IMG/VR virus record: IMGVR_UViG_3300048930_000718
Coordinates: 1-44,646 of that record
Direction: 5' to 3' (one strand)
DNA: 44,646 nt
DNA from: a virus
This document shows positions 15,126 through 23,851 of the stretch, one piece after another (position 1 is the stretch's first letter; the number at the start of each line of letters is the position of its first letter). Below the pieces are notes generated by a model. That model did no database searches, was not told the DNA's origin, and saw nothing but the letters and a program-made list of their open reading frames with translations. The position numbers were made by a program, and so were the translations under genes.

Positions 15126-15632
15126 ATGGCGGACGATGAACCGCAAGCCGGCACGATCAGCACCGCGCAGGCGGCGCGGCTGCTCATGGTGACGGAAGAC
15201 TGGGTCCGCCAGCTGTCACGCAATGGCTATATCGCGAAGGCCGCCCGCGACCGGTATAACCTGGTCACCGCGGTGCAGGGCTACATCCGGTTCCTGAAAG
15301 ACGAAGAGCGCAGGTCGAGCAAGAACGCGGCCGACAGCCGGGTGCGCGATGCGCGCGCCGCCGAGATCGAGCGCCGCATGGCGCGGGAAGATCGCAAGCT
15401 GATCATGCTGGATGAAGCAATGGACGCCTACGACTTCGCCACCGGTCTCTACCTGCAATCGCTCTCGGGGCTGCCGGCGCGGATGACGAGGAATGCCAGT
15501 GAGCGACGACGGCTTGATACCATCTGCGATGGAGAGCGTCAGCGCCTTGCCGACCGCTTCGCCGAAGGCGCATCTGCTCTACGCACGGGCGAAGCGGCTT
15601 TTGACGCCGACGAGGAGGACGACGCCGGATGA
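15126..15632 (+). CDS. Terminase small subunit (Nu1-like)
   Basis: 168 aa from ATG 15126. ISTAQAARLLMVTEDWVRQL is the N-terminal winged helix-turn-helix of the lambda gpNu1 type, followed by YNLVTAVQGYIRFLKDE and a long charged helix (about 60-110). It binds the packaging start site of phage DNA and recruits the large subunit. Its last 140 bases overlap the large-subunit gene, an unusually long but plausible overlap. Confidence 0.85.
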   Translation: MADDEPQAGTISTAQAARLLMVTEDWVRQLSRNGYIAKAARDRYNLVTAVQGYIRFLKDEERRSSKNAADSRVRDARAAEIERRMAREDRKLIMLDEAMDAYDFATGLYLQSLSGLPARMTRNASERRRLDTICDGERQRLADRFAEGASALRTGEAAFDADEEDDAG

Positions 15633-17544
15633 ATGGGCGCGGGCCAACCGCACCTATCCACCGACGGCGGGCATTCCGGGTCCCCGTGACCCGGGACTGA
15701 CGCCCTATGTGATTCCGTTTGTGCGCGCGGTCCATGCCCGAACGCACAAGCGGGTGGTGCTGGTGGTCGGCGCCCAGATGGGCAAATCCGATTCAATCCT
15801 CGACATCATCGGCGAGCGGATGGACACCGCGCCGGTGCCGACGCTCTATCTCGGGCCGACCAAGCAGTTCCTGCAGGAGCAGTGGGAACCGCGCGTCATG
15901 GACCTGCTCAACGAGGCCCCGGCCTTGCGCGCCAAGGTCTCGCGCGGCAAGCGCATGACCAAGACCCGCAAGATTATTGCCGGGGTGCCGTTGCGGCTGG
16001 CGCATGGCGGCTCGTCAGTCGCCATCAAGTCCGATCCGTTCGGGCTGGCCTTCACCGACGAGGCCGACGAACTGCTGGCCAACGTCAAGGGCTCGGGGGA
16101 CCCGATCACCCAGGTCGATCGCCGCGGCGACACCTATGCCGATTTCGTCCATGCCATCGTGTCGACGCCGACGGAAGGTCCGAGCGACGTGGAGGTCGAT
16201 GAGGCGAGCGGCCTTGCGTTCTGGGCCGAGGTCGATCCGCAGGAGGTGGGCTCGACGATCTGGCGGCTGTGGCAGGCAGGCACGCGCTACCATTGGGCCT
16301 GGCCGTGTCCGCATTGCGGAGAGTTCTTCATCCCCCGGTTCAAATACCTGGGATGGGAGAAGCCGAAGGACGAAAGGGGCCGCGACCTCCGGTCTGACCC
16401 CGCCGTGGCGGCGAGAACCGCGCATCTGGTCTGTCCCCGAAACGGCTGCATCATCGCCGACAGCGACAAGGCGGGCATGAATGCGCGCGGCGTCTATGTC
16501 GCGCCGGGCCAGCACGTTGCGACAGATGGCAGTGTTATTGGTGATCCGCCCGACAGCTGGACCATCAGCTTCTGGGTCTCGGGATTAGCCTCGCCGTTCA
16601 AATCATGGGGCGAGCGCGCGGCGGAATATGTCGAGGCGGTGCGCTCCGGCGAGCCCGGCGAAATCCAGTCCGTGGTCAATGGCGGCTTCGGTGAATTGTG
16701 GGCGCCGGGCGGCGGCGAGGTACCGGAATGGCGCGAGCTCGAGCGGCTCAAGGCGCCCTATGTCTCGGGTGAGGTGCCGCGCGGCATCCGCATCGTCACC
16801 GCCGCCGCCGATATCCACCCCAGGCGCATCAATTATGTGGTGCGCGGCTGGGCCGCCCGTGCGGAAAGCTGGCTGATCGACCAGGGTGAGATTTATGGTG
16901 ATACCATCGAGGACGGACCATGGGCCGACCTCGAGGATGTCCTTACCCGCGACTATGGCGGTCACGCCATCCGTCTCGCCTTGATCGATTCCGGCTTCCG
17001 CCCGGGCAAGCCCGCGATGGTGCCGGAGAACCGGGTCTATCAGTTCTGTCAGCGTCATCACCGCTTCTGCCGGCCGACCAAGGGGCGCGATACCCAGATC
17101 AAGCCGATCATCCCCTCGAAGCGGGAGATCGGCATCACGCTGCATGGCAGGCGCACGACCGTGGGGCTGGAGCTGCTGCTGCTCGATACCGACTACTTCA
17201 AGCGGCTGATCCATGAGCGGTTGCGCTGGCCGGTTGACGAGCCCGGCGCCTTCCATCTGCCGCAGGACATCGACGACGATTATCTGCGCCAGCTGGTCAG
17301 CGAGGCGCGTATCCGCAAGCCCGGCGGCAAGCCGGTCTGGATCAAGCGGGCAAGAGACAATCACTGGCTCGACTGCGAGGCGATGAATGCCGCAGCCGGC
17401 TATTTCCTCGGGGTGCAGCGGCTGCGCGAGCGTCCGCTCGCGCAGGACACTGACCTCACCTCGGACGAGGTCCTCCCACCGCTTCCGGTGCGGAAGCGCT
17501 CGATCGGCGAATACTCGGCAATGCTGAACAGGTCGTATCCGTGA
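15493..17544 (+). CDS. Terminase large subunit, GpA family
   Basis: 683 aa. VVLVVGAQMGKSD (about residues 88-100) is the Walker A-like motif of the packaging ATPase, followed by TLYLGPTKQFLQEQW and LAFTDEADEL (Walker B with catalytic Glu). The C-terminal nuclease domain includes LALIDSGFRPGK. It pumps DNA into the prohead and cuts it. Start ATG 15493 overlaps the small subunit; GTG 15499, six bases after GAGGA, is an equally good start. Its end overlaps the portal GTG by four bases. Confidence 0.9.
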   Translation: MPVSDDGLIPSAMESVSALPTASPKAHLLYARAKRLLTPTRRTTPDEWARANRTYPPTAGIPGPRDPGLTPYVIPFVRAVHARTHKRVVLVVGAQMGKSDSILDIIGERMDTAPVPTLYLGPTKQFLQEQWEPRVMDLLNEAPALRAKVSRGKRMTKTRKIIAGVPLRLAHGGSSVAIKSDPFGLAFTDEADELLANVKGSGDPITQVDRRGDTYADFVHAIVSTPTEGPSDVEVDEASGLAFWAEVDPQEVGSTIWRLWQAGTRYHWAWPCPHCGEFFIPRFKYLGWEKPKDERGRDLRSDPAVAARTAHLVCPRNGCIIADSDKAGMNARGVYVAPGQHVATDGSVIGDPPDSWTISFWVSGLASPFKSWGERAAEYVEAVRSGEPGEIQSVVNGGFGELWAPGGGEVPEWRELERLKAPYVSGEVPRGIRIVTAAADIHPRRINYVVRGWAARAESWLIDQGEIYGDTIEDGPWADLEDVLTRDYGGHAIRLALIDSGFRPGKPAMVPENRVYQFCQRHHRFCRPTKGRDTQIKPIIPSKREIGITLHGRRTTVGLELLLLDTDYFKRLIHERLRWPVDEPGAFHLPQDIDDDYLRQLVSEARIRKPGGKPVWIKRARDNHWLDCEAMNAAAGYFLGVQRLRERPLAQDTDLTSDEVLPPLPVRKRSIGEYSAMLNRSYP

Positions 17545-19244
17545 CAATACCCCTATCCTGGATACGCGCGGGCGTCTCTTCCGGCATCGCTGCCGCCACA
17601 ACCATGGTCGGCACAGTGGTCGGCACACCAAGACCCGGACACGGCAAGGCCGGGCGTGGCGTGCCTTCGGCCGGCTATCTGCGCAACGAGCCGGGCACCG
17701 GCCTCTACATGCCGCAGATCGTGCCGGCATTGCGCGATCGCGCCGAGGATGTGCGCACGGCCTGGATGCAGGCCAACAGCCGCGCCAACGACGCGCAGAT
17801 GAACTCCGGCTGGATCGCCGGCGTGGTCGAGCAGGTCGTGGCGCTGATGATCGGCACAGGATTACGGCTCAACCACAAGCCGGACGGCTCCGTGCTGGGA
17901 TGGGACGAGCAGCAGACGGCGGCATGGGCGCGTCAGGTCGAGAAGCGCTGGGAGATCTGGGCCTCGCAGCCTTACGAATGCGATGCGACCGGTCGCTACA
18001 CCATCGCGCAGATGGAGGCGGCGGCGGTGCGGCAGTGGATCGGCACCGGCGAGATCGTTGCCGCCATCCGCGAGATCGACCGCCCCGGCGCCGAGACCCG
18101 CACCAAGGTCCGGTTGATCCCGAGCCACTGGCTGTCGCAGCGGGATGAGCCGATGGTTCGTCTGGCGCACGGCGTCCATACCGACGGGAACGGTCTGCCG
18201 GTCGGCTACCTGTTCGATCTGCCGGACCCGCTTCATTGCCGCCGCGAGGTCCGCATGCCGGCGCGTGATGCCTACGGCCGGCCGCGCATCGTTCACGTGT
18301 TCGACGGCGCGGCTGGTCAGGTGCGTGGCATCACACCTTTAGCGCCGGCGCTCAGGATCGTGCGGCAATTCGATCAGCTGGCCGATGCCACGCTGACCGC
18401 GGCGATGATCCACGCGATCTTTGCGGCAACGATCGAGAGCGACTACCCGACCGCCGATGTCATGGCGGCATTGCAGGACCAGGATGAAGTTGCGAGTTCC
18501 GTCGAGGGTCCCAGTCTCGCCGGCGCCTTCGATGCCTTCATGGCGCAGAAGGTCGGCTGGCACCGGGAGGTCAATATCGATCTTGGCCGCCACGGCAAGA
18601 TCGCGCATCTGCTGATGGGCGAGAAGCTCAAGCTGCAGGGCTCCGAGCACCCGAACGCGACCTACGAGGCGTTCGCCAACTTCCTGCTGCGCGAGATTGC
18701 CTCCTGCCTCGGTGTCATGCCCTCGGACCTGACCGGAGACTATCGCGGCGACACCTATTCCAGCGTGCGCATGGGCATCGCCAAGAAATGGCCGCTGATG
18801 GAGTACCGCCGCCGGCACATCCCCGGCCGGCTGGCACAGGCGATCTTCGAAGCCTGGCTTGAAGAAGAGATTGATACAGGTCGTATCCCGCTCGATGGCG
18901 GCATCGAGCGATTCGTCATGTTCCGCACCTCGATCGTGCGCGCCGACTGGCGCGGGCCGCCGAAACCGCAGGCCGATGACGTCAAGGCCGCCAAGGCGCA
19001 TGAGACCTGGTACCGGCTTGGCGTCATGTCGCAGGAGATGATCTGCAACGACCTCGGTGTCGATCATGAGGACGTGCACGAGCAGCTCTCGCGCGAGAAG
19101 GCCAATCGTGAGCGCCATGACCTGCCTGATCCGGTCGATCTGCTGACCGGCGGCGGGTCCGGCCTCGATGCCGGCGCGACCGACGGTAATGACGCTGACG
19201 ACCACGCCGGTGCCGATAAGGAAACGACCGGGGGGCGAGATTGA
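17541..19244 (+). CDS. Portal protein, lambda gpB family
   Basis: 567 aa from GTG 17541. AGYLRNEPGTGLYMP opens the family, then NSGWIAGVVEQVV, a central LIPSHWLSQRD, and DYRGDTYSSVRMGI near residue 400, all typical of lambda-type portals. It forms the ring through which DNA enters the head and to which the tail joins. The C-terminal ~40 residues are Asp/Gly-rich and disordered. Translation is coupled to the terminase (GTGA) and to the gpW-like gene. Confidence 0.9.
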   Translation: MTIPLSWIRAGVSSGIAAATTMVGTVVGTPRPGHGKAGRGVPSAGYLRNEPGTGLYMPQIVPALRDRAEDVRTAWMQANSRANDAQMNSGWIAGVVEQVVALMIGTGLRLNHKPDGSVLGWDEQQTAAWARQVEKRWEIWASQPYECDATGRYTIAQMEAAAVRQWIGTGEIVAAIREIDRPGAETRTKVRLIPSHWLSQRDEPMVRLAHGVHTDGNGLPVGYLFDLPDPLHCRREVRMPARDAYGRPRIVHVFDGAAGQVRGITPLAPALRIVRQFDQLADATLTAAMIHAIFAATIESDYPTADVMAALQDQDEVASSVEGPSLAGAFDAFMAQKVGWHREVNIDLGRHGKIAHLLMGEKLKLQGSEHPNATYEAFANFLLREIASCLGVMPSDLTGDYRGDTYSSVRMGIAKKWPLMEYRRRHIPGRLAQAIFEAWLEEEIDTGRIPLDGGIERFVMFRTSIVRADWRGPPKPQADDVKAAKAHETWYRLGVMSQEMICNDLGVDHEDVHEQLSREKANRERHDLPDPVDLLTGGGSGLDAGATDGNDADDHAGADKETTGGRD

Positions 19245-19504
19245 TGCCTGAAGCCTCGATCTTCGAGGGCATCGACACCAGCGATCCCTGCGCGGTGTGG
19301 CCGGTGATGCAGAGAGCGCTCGACCGGCTGCTGGTCGGTGAGAGCGTGGCCCGCGCCCGCTTCGGTGATGACGACGTCGAGTTCGGGCGCGGCAGCATCA
19401 CGGTACTGGAGCGTCGCATCGCCGAGCTCAAGGCTGCGTGCGAGGCCCGGACCACGGGCCGGGTTCGCCGCCACGCCATCCGCGGCGGCTTTGTCCGCAC
19501 CTGA
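19244..19504 (+). CDS. gpW-like head-tail joining protein
   Basis: 86 aa from ATG 19244, which shares one base with the portal stop. The short helical N-terminus and ITVLERRIAELKAACEA with a basic C-terminus resemble lambda gpW, which stabilises DNA in the head and completes the connector. Lambda has W before the portal; here it is after the portal. The assignment rests on size, helix pattern and position. Confidence 0.6.
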   Translation: MPEASIFEGIDTSDPCAVWPVMQRALDRLLVGESVARARFGDDDVEFGRGSITVLERRIAELKAACEARTTGRVRRHAIRGGFVRT

Positions 19505-19514
19505 AAGCTGCTCC

Positions 19515-20843
19515 ATGACATCGCTGATCCACATTGCCGACCGGGTTCTGAACCGGCCGCTGCTGATCGTGCCCGAGAAGGCGCAGGTCATCCTGTCGGT
19601 GCTGGCCGGCCGCATCGGCATCGATACCCCGGAGGCGAGCCGCTTCGAGGGCGACGAGATCGTGGTCGACGCCGGCGGTCAGGTCCGGCCGGTGCCGTAT
19701 CGGGTCGCCAACGGCGTCGGCATCATCACCGTTACCGGCTCGCTGGTGAACCGCGGCGCCTGGATCGGCGCCCATTCGGGTCTCACCAGCTATGAGGGCA
19801 TCGGCCACCAGATCAAGACAGCGCTCGCCGACCCGGCAGTGCAGTCGGTCATTCTCGACCTGCACTCGCCGGGCGGCGAAGCGGTCGGCGCGTTCGAGAC
19901 CGCGGCGCTGGTGCGCAACCTCGCGGCTGCCAAGCATACCGTGGCGCTGGTCAACGGCATGGCGGCATCGGCGGCCTATGCGATTGCCTCCGGTGCCAGC
20001 GAGATCGTCACCACGGAAACCGGGGTGTCCGGTTCGATCGGCGTGGTGTTGCTGCATGCCGACTTCTCGCGTCAGCTCGACCGTGAGGGCATTACACCGA
20101 CGCTGATCCACGCCGGCGCCCACAAGGTCGACGGTAATCCGTTCGAACCACTGTCGGGCGATGTTCGCAACAGTCTGCAGGCCGAGGTCAACGCCTTCTA
20201 TGACGCGTTCCTCACCACGGTCGCCAGGGGACGCGGCAACAGGCTTACCGCCGCCGCCGCTCGCAAGACCGAGGCGCGCACCTTCATCGGCCAGGCTGCC
20301 GTCGATGTCCGTATCGCCGATCGTGTCGGCACGTTCGAGAGCGTGCTGGCCGAGCTTTCCCGCGCATCGATGAAAGTCGGGCGCACCACCTCGCCAACCA
20401 GGAGAACTTCCATGAGCGAGAATATTGGCGCGCCCGCCGCCATGGACGAAGCGGGTCATTCAGGCGCCGAATATGATGCCAGTGCTGTCGCTGCTACGGC
20501 TCGCCGTGAAGGCGAAGCTGCCGGCGCCAGAGCCGCGCTGGACCGCTTTGCGACCATCGTTGCCGCCGACGGCATCAAGGGCAACGCCGCGCGTATCGGT
20601 GCGGCCATCGACCTGGCAGTCAAGTCGCCCAACATGTGCGCCGAGGATGTGGTGGCATTCGTCATCGCCAATATCGCCACCGAGTCTGCCTGGGCAACGT
20701 CACCGGCATCGCTTGCCGCCCGCATGATTGCCGGCGCTGATCCGCTCGCTGTGTCCGAGCAGCCAAATGCCACCTGCGCCACAGCCGGCTGGAACAAGGC
20801 CATCTCTCAAGCCAATGCCCGCTTCGGCAAGGACGCGGCGTAA
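19515..20843 (+). CDS. S49 family head maturation protease (lambda gpC-like) with scaffold domain
   Basis: 442 aa from ATG 19515. The N-terminal ~290 residues are a SppA/ClpP-like S49 peptidase: DLHSPGGEAVG, NGMAASAAYAIAS with catalytic Ser152, and AHKVDGNPF with catalytic Lys204. It trims proteins inside the prohead. The C-terminal ~143 residues are helical and can be translated alone from an internal start at 20412, which provides the scaffold as in lambda C/Nu3. Confidence 0.9.
   Translation: MTSLIHIADRVLNRPLLIVPEKAQVILSVLAGRIGIDTPEASRFEGDEIVVDAGGQVRPVPYRVANGVGIITVTGSLVNRGAWIGAHSGLTSYEGIGHQIKTALADPAVQSVILDLHSPGGEAVGAFETAALVRNLAAAKHTVALVNGMAASAAYAIASGASEIVTTETGVSGSIGVVLLHADFSRQLDREGITPTLIHAGAHKVDGNPFEPLSGDVRNSLQAEVNAFYDAFLTTVARGRGNRLTAAAARKTEARTFIGQAAVDVRIADRVGTFESVLAELSRASMKVGRTTSPTRRTSMSENIGAPAAMDEAGHSGAEYDASAVAATARREGEAAGARAALDRFATIVAADGIKGNAARIGAAIDLAVKSPNMCAEDVVAFVIANIATESAWATSPASLAARMIAGADPLAVSEQPNATCATAGWNKAISQANARFGKDAA
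20412..20843 (+). CDS. Nested scaffold protein (lambda Nu3-like)
   Basis: ATG 20412 is in frame inside the protease gene and has AGGAG at 20400-20404, an ideal spacing of seven bases. It would give 143 aa of Ala-rich helix corresponding to the protease C-terminus. In lambda, Nu3 arises in this way from gene C and guides capsid assembly before removal. Both the position and the strong ribosome site support it; expression is not shown. Confidence 0.7.
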   Translation: MSENIGAPAAMDEAGHSGAEYDASAVAATARREGEAAGARAALDRFATIVAADGIKGNAARIGAAIDLAVKSPNMCAEDVVAFVIANIATESAWATSPASLAARMIAGADPLAVSEQPNATCATAGWNKAISQANARFGKDAA

Positions 20844-20875
20844 TCCATCCTGTTGCATCATAGGAGACCCGGAAT

Positions 20876-21523
20876 ATGGGCACCCTCACCGAAGGCCGGC
20901 ATCCGGTCGAGTTCATCCTCTCGGAGGCGAATGGCAGCCGCTCACGCGGTGTCGCCAACCTGATCGCCAATCAGTCCATCGCGCCTGGTGCGATGATCGA
21001 CCAGCAGCCGGTCATTCCGGAAGTCGTGGCGACCGCCGCCGCGGATGAAGGCAATGCCGGCAACGCCACCATCGCCATGGATCAGACCACGCCGATCAAT
21101 ACGGCCGTCAAGGAAGGTCGCTATGTCGGCATCGCGAGCGCCGCCACCAAGGTGGACTGGACCTGGCCGGACGGCACCAGCCTGGGCGAGTCCACGCATG
21201 GCTCGAGCTTCACCGGCGGCGGTCTCAAGTTCAAGATCACCGCGGGGAACACGGCAACCGAGGTGGACGATCGGTTCTACATCGATGTCGTCATCAAGAC
21301 GTTCGAGCACCTCGAGCGCGCGCATGACAGCGTTCTCGATGTCGCGGGCATCGCCATGTATCCCGCCACGACCGGTGCCGGCGAAACTGGTGGGGTTGCC
21401 ATGATCACCCGCGACGCGGAGGTCAACGGGCACTGCATCGTCTGGCCGGCCGGTATGACCGCCGGGGAGAAGGCGGCGCTTTCTCACAAGCTTGCCGCAC
21501 GCGGCATCGTCATTCGCGCCTGA
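20876..21523 (+). CDS. Head decoration protein, lambda gpD family
   Basis: 215 aa from ATG 20876 after GGAG. The opening pattern TEGRHPVEFILSEANGSRSRG is typical of gpD-like stabilisers, as is the LIANQSIAPGAMI segment. It is about twice as long as lambda gpD (110 aa), with a beta-rich extension from about residue 65 (VKEGRYVGIA and on). It trimerises on the mature capsid to hold it against DNA pressure. A terminator-like hairpin separates it from the capsid gene. Confidence 0.85.
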   Translation: MGTLTEGRHPVEFILSEANGSRSRGVANLIANQSIAPGAMIDQQPVIPEVVATAAADEGNAGNATIAMDQTTPINTAVKEGRYVGIASAATKVDWTWPDGTSLGESTHGSSFTGGGLKFKITAGNTATEVDDRFYIDVVIKTFEHLERAHDSVLDVAGIAMYPATTGAGETGGVAMITRDAEVNGHCIVWPAGMTAGEKAALSHKLAARGIVIRA

Positions 21524-21574
21524 CCCATTCGGCGGCTTTGCCGATCGGACGCACATAACGCCGTTTCCCCGACA

Positions 21575-21598
21575 GGCCCGCTTCGTGCGGGCCGTTTT
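21575..21598 (+). terminator. Terminator-like hairpin between decoration and capsid genes
   Basis: GGCCCGC (21575-21581) pairs with GCGGGCC (21587-21593) around TTCGT, followed by GTTTTCGTTT. It could be a partial terminator or a 3' end protector that gives the decoration transcript its own abundance. The late operon must read through it to reach the capsid gene. Confidence 0.65.
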
Positions 21599-21620
21599 CG
21601 TTTCCGCAGGAGAAGCCATC

Positions 21621-22652
21621 GTGCTCGATATCTTCAATAATGACGCCTTCAGCGTCACCGCGCTCACCGGCGCGATGCGCGAGATCAAGCATCGTCCAGG
21701 TTTCATCAGCCGCCGTGGCCTGTTCCAGACCACCTCGGTCAGTACGCTGTCGGTCGCCATCGAGAAGGACAAGGACGAGAATATCATGATCGTCCCGTCC
21801 TCGCCGCGCGGCGCGCCGGGCGCCACCTTCGGCCGCAACCGCCGCTCCATCCTCAATCTGACCATCCCGCACTTCCAGGTCGATGACGCGGTGCTGGCGG
21901 ACGAGATTCAGGGCGTGCGGGCTTTTGGCCAGGAGCAGGCCGTGGAGACACTGCAGGCGAGGATCGCCAACCGGGCGGCGGAGGCGAGCCAGTTCTTCGC
22001 CATCACCGAGGAGTTCCACCGGCTCAAGGTGCTCACAACCGGCAATCTCTACGATGCCGACGGCACCACGGTGCTCGCCAATTTCGCCACCCTGTTCGGC
22101 GAAATGCTGCCGGCGGAGATCGACTTCTCGTTCGATACCAATACACAGGGTAAGCTGCGCACCTTCTGTGCCGGCGTCCATCGCTCGATGGCGCAGTCCC
22201 TCGACGGGCTGCCCTTCGACGGCATCGAGTTCATCTGCGGCGATGCCTTCTTCGACGACCTGATTGCCAGTGCCGAGGTCCGCGCCGCCTATGAGGGACA
22301 CAGCGGCGCCATGCAGTTGCTCGATGCCTATATCGCCGGCAGCGGCCAGAACGACACCTTCGGCGAAGTCAATTTCGGCGGCATCCGCTTCATCAATTAC
22401 CGCGGCTACTTCAGCGGCAGCCCGGCGATTGCCACCGACAAGGCGCACGGCTACCCGACCGGCGTGCCGATGTTGTTCCAGACCGTCTATGGCCCAGCCG
22501 ACTATATCGAGACGGTCAATAGCATGGGCCAGCGGCTCTATGCCAAGCAGTGGCGCATGGAGAATGACAAGGGCGTCAATCTCGAGTTCCAGACGAACGC
22601 CCTGCATTACTGCACGCGCCCGCGCGTGCTGATCCGCGCCAGGCGCACCTGA
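21621..22652 (+). CDS. Major capsid protein, lambda gpE family
   Basis: 343 aa. The GTG at 21621 is chosen because GCAGGAGAAG lies just upstream; the frame open to 21492 overlaps the decoration gene. Family signatures include the LDIFNNDAFSVTALT opening, KHRPGFISRRGLF, a central QGVRAFG, and FRTFCA-like and YGPADYIETVN segments near the end. Its size matches lambda gpE (341 aa). It forms the head shell. Immediately after its stop lies the leftward higBA cassette. Confidence 0.9.
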   Translation: MLDIFNNDAFSVTALTGAMREIKHRPGFISRRGLFQTTSVSTLSVAIEKDKDENIMIVPSSPRGAPGATFGRNRRSILNLTIPHFQVDDAVLADEIQGVRAFGQEQAVETLQARIANRAAEASQFFAITEEFHRLKVLTTGNLYDADGTTVLANFATLFGEMLPAEIDFSFDTNTQGKLRTFCAGVHRSMAQSLDGLPFDGIEFICGDAFFDDLIASAEVRAAYEGHSGAMQLLDAYIAGSGQNDTFGEVNFGGIRFINYRGYFSGSPAIATDKAHGYPTGVPMLFQTVYGPADYIETVNSMGQRLYAKQWRMENDKGVNLEFQTNALHYCTRPRVLIRARRT

Positions 22653-22693
22653 TCATGGCGGGAGCTTGGATCATGATTATTCCCGCAAGGGGA

Positions 22694-23068
22694 TCAGGCG
22701 GCACGATCGATCCGGTAGGGCTGAACCAGTAATTCCGCGGGAATTTTCCAGGCGTCAACGACCCGATGCACCTGCTGGAGATTAAGGGCGCGGCGCCGGT
22801 TCAGAAGCTCCGAAGCCCGTGAACGCGAGCCGATCACCTCGGCAAAGTCGGCCTTGGAATAGCCGTTCATCGCCATGTGTGCCTTGATGGTATCGATCGG
22901 ATCGAGGTCTTCGACAGGAAAATGCTCTCGCTCATAGGCGTCGACCAGGGTGGCGAGAATGTCGAGCTTGTCGCCTTTCGCCGATCTGGCCGGAGCTCCC
23001 CAGAGCTTTTCGATAGCCTTGATGGCGGCGGCGTGGTCCTTCGCTGTGCGGATGGGGCGGATATCCAT
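22694..23068 (-). CDS. higA: HigA family antitoxin
   Basis: 124 aa from ATG 23068, with TAGGAGG seven bases before it. The C-terminal half is an XRE-type helix-turn-helix (YSKADFAEVIGSRSRASELL, about 75-94) followed by LNLQQVHRVVDAWKIP. The N-terminus (DIRPIRTAKDHAAA) is typical of this HigA subgroup. It neutralises HigB and represses the pair. It lies 11 bases downstream of higB, the reversed order characteristic of hig loci. Confidence 0.85.
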   Translation of the reverse strand: MDIRPIRTAKDHAAAIKAIEKLWGAPARSAKGDKLDILATLVDAYEREHFPVEDLDPIDTIKAHMAMNGYSKADFAEVIGSRSRASELLNRRRALNLQQVHRVVDAWKIPAELLVQPYRIDRAA

Positions 23069-23079
23069 TGTCGTGCCTC

Positions 23080-23382
23080 CTAGAACTGCGCCACGGTGAG
23101 AGCGTCGATCCTGTCGTATTCGGCATGCGTGCCAAGAAACTTGATGAATGCGATCTGCCTGCCGAAATCGAAAGCGGCGATCATGCGATAATTGCCGCCG
23201 GCGATTTCGAAGCGGATACGCTCGCTATTGAGAACCTTGGCCTTGGAAAAGGACGCCAGGACGTCATGGGTCGTGGTCCATTTCGAGGCGCGAGCAACAC
23301 GCAGCCAATGCGACAGCGATTGCCGGACTTCCGGGTGTGCTGCCGCAAAAGCGGCAAGCGTATTGGCGGCAATGATCCTCAC
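23080..23382 (-). CDS. higB: HigB family mRNA interferase toxin
   Basis: 100 aa from GTG 23382. RIIAANTLAAFAAAHP, SKAKVLNSERIRFEI, GNYRMIAAFDF and FIKFLGTHAEYDRID are the standard blocks of the RelE-like HigB_toxin family; the last includes the conserved H-x-x-Y/D. It cuts translated mRNA on the ribosome. It sits between the capsid and a connector gene, pointing against them. Its promoter overlaps an imperfect inverted repeat. Confidence 0.88.
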   Translation of the reverse strand: MRIIAANTLAAFAAAHPEVRQSLSHWLRVARASKWTTTHDVLASFSKAKVLNSERIRFEIAGGNYRMIAAFDFGRQIAFIKFLGTHAEYDRIDALTVAQF

Positions 23383-23388
23383 CTGACC

Positions 23389-23438
23389 TGACTAGCAGAT
23401 TTCCACATTTGGGACAAGACAATTCCCATATCTGGAAA
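23389..23438 (-). promoter_or_regulatory. higBA promoter and operator
   Basis: TTTCCACATTTGGGA (23400-23414) and TCCCATATCTGGAAA (23424-23438) form a 15-base inverted repeat with two mismatches. On the minus strand TTGTCC (23412-23417) and TAGTCA (23389-23394), 17 bases apart, are a possible weak -35/-10 pair ending six bases before the higB GTG. The operator is fairly clear; the core promoter is a guess. Confidence 0.5.
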
Positions 23439-23467
23439 CTGACCACGCCTGTTGAAGCTTACAAACC

Positions 23468-23851
23468 ATGCTCCCAGCGCGCCACCATGCCCTGCGCGAC
23501 CGCATATTACGGGCGGCCGACCAGGTCTTTGCCGAGCCGGTGCGGCTATCGTTCATGAAGGGCGGCGCGGTTGATCCTGCGCGGCCTGTGGTCGAGATCG
23601 AGGCGGTGTTACGCGTCGGTGGCGGCAAGGAAACGTCTGTTTCCGGCCGTGGTGCAGACAGCGTATGGCGCGGTCGCATCCAGGCCCAGCGTGCTGAATT
23701 GCATATCGACCGCACGCGGTATCCGCTTGTCGTCGCGCGCAAGGGCGACCGCGTGAAAGCTCTGTCGCGGCCTGGCGAGCCGTGGTTCGAGGTCATGGCG
23801 ATCGACGACCGCGGCATGACGCGGCTCGTCCTGCAGCTGGGTGAGGTGTGA
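23468..23851 (+). CDS. Probable head-tail connector protein
   Basis: 127 aa from ATG 23468. It opens with a helical segment (HHALRDRILRAADQVF), and is then beta-rich (VEIEAVLRVGG, AELHIDRTRYPLVVARKGD) with a C-terminal strand. Size, fold pattern and position after the capsid resemble lambda gpFII-type head-tail attachment proteins. No clear ribosome site is seen upstream, perhaps because the higBA insertion separated it from its former leader. It is coupled to the next gene. Confidence 0.5.
   Translation: MLPARHHALRDRILRAADQVFAEPVRLSFMKGGAVDPARPVVEIEAVLRVGGGKETSVSGRGADSVWRGRIQAQRAELHIDRTRYPLVVARKGDRVKALSRPGEPWFEVMAIDDRGMTRLVLQLGEV

Noticed and set aside
16603-17730. A 375-codon minus-strand frame opposite the terminase
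   Set aside because: Runs antisense across two well-supported genes; composition is that of a GC-rich shadow.
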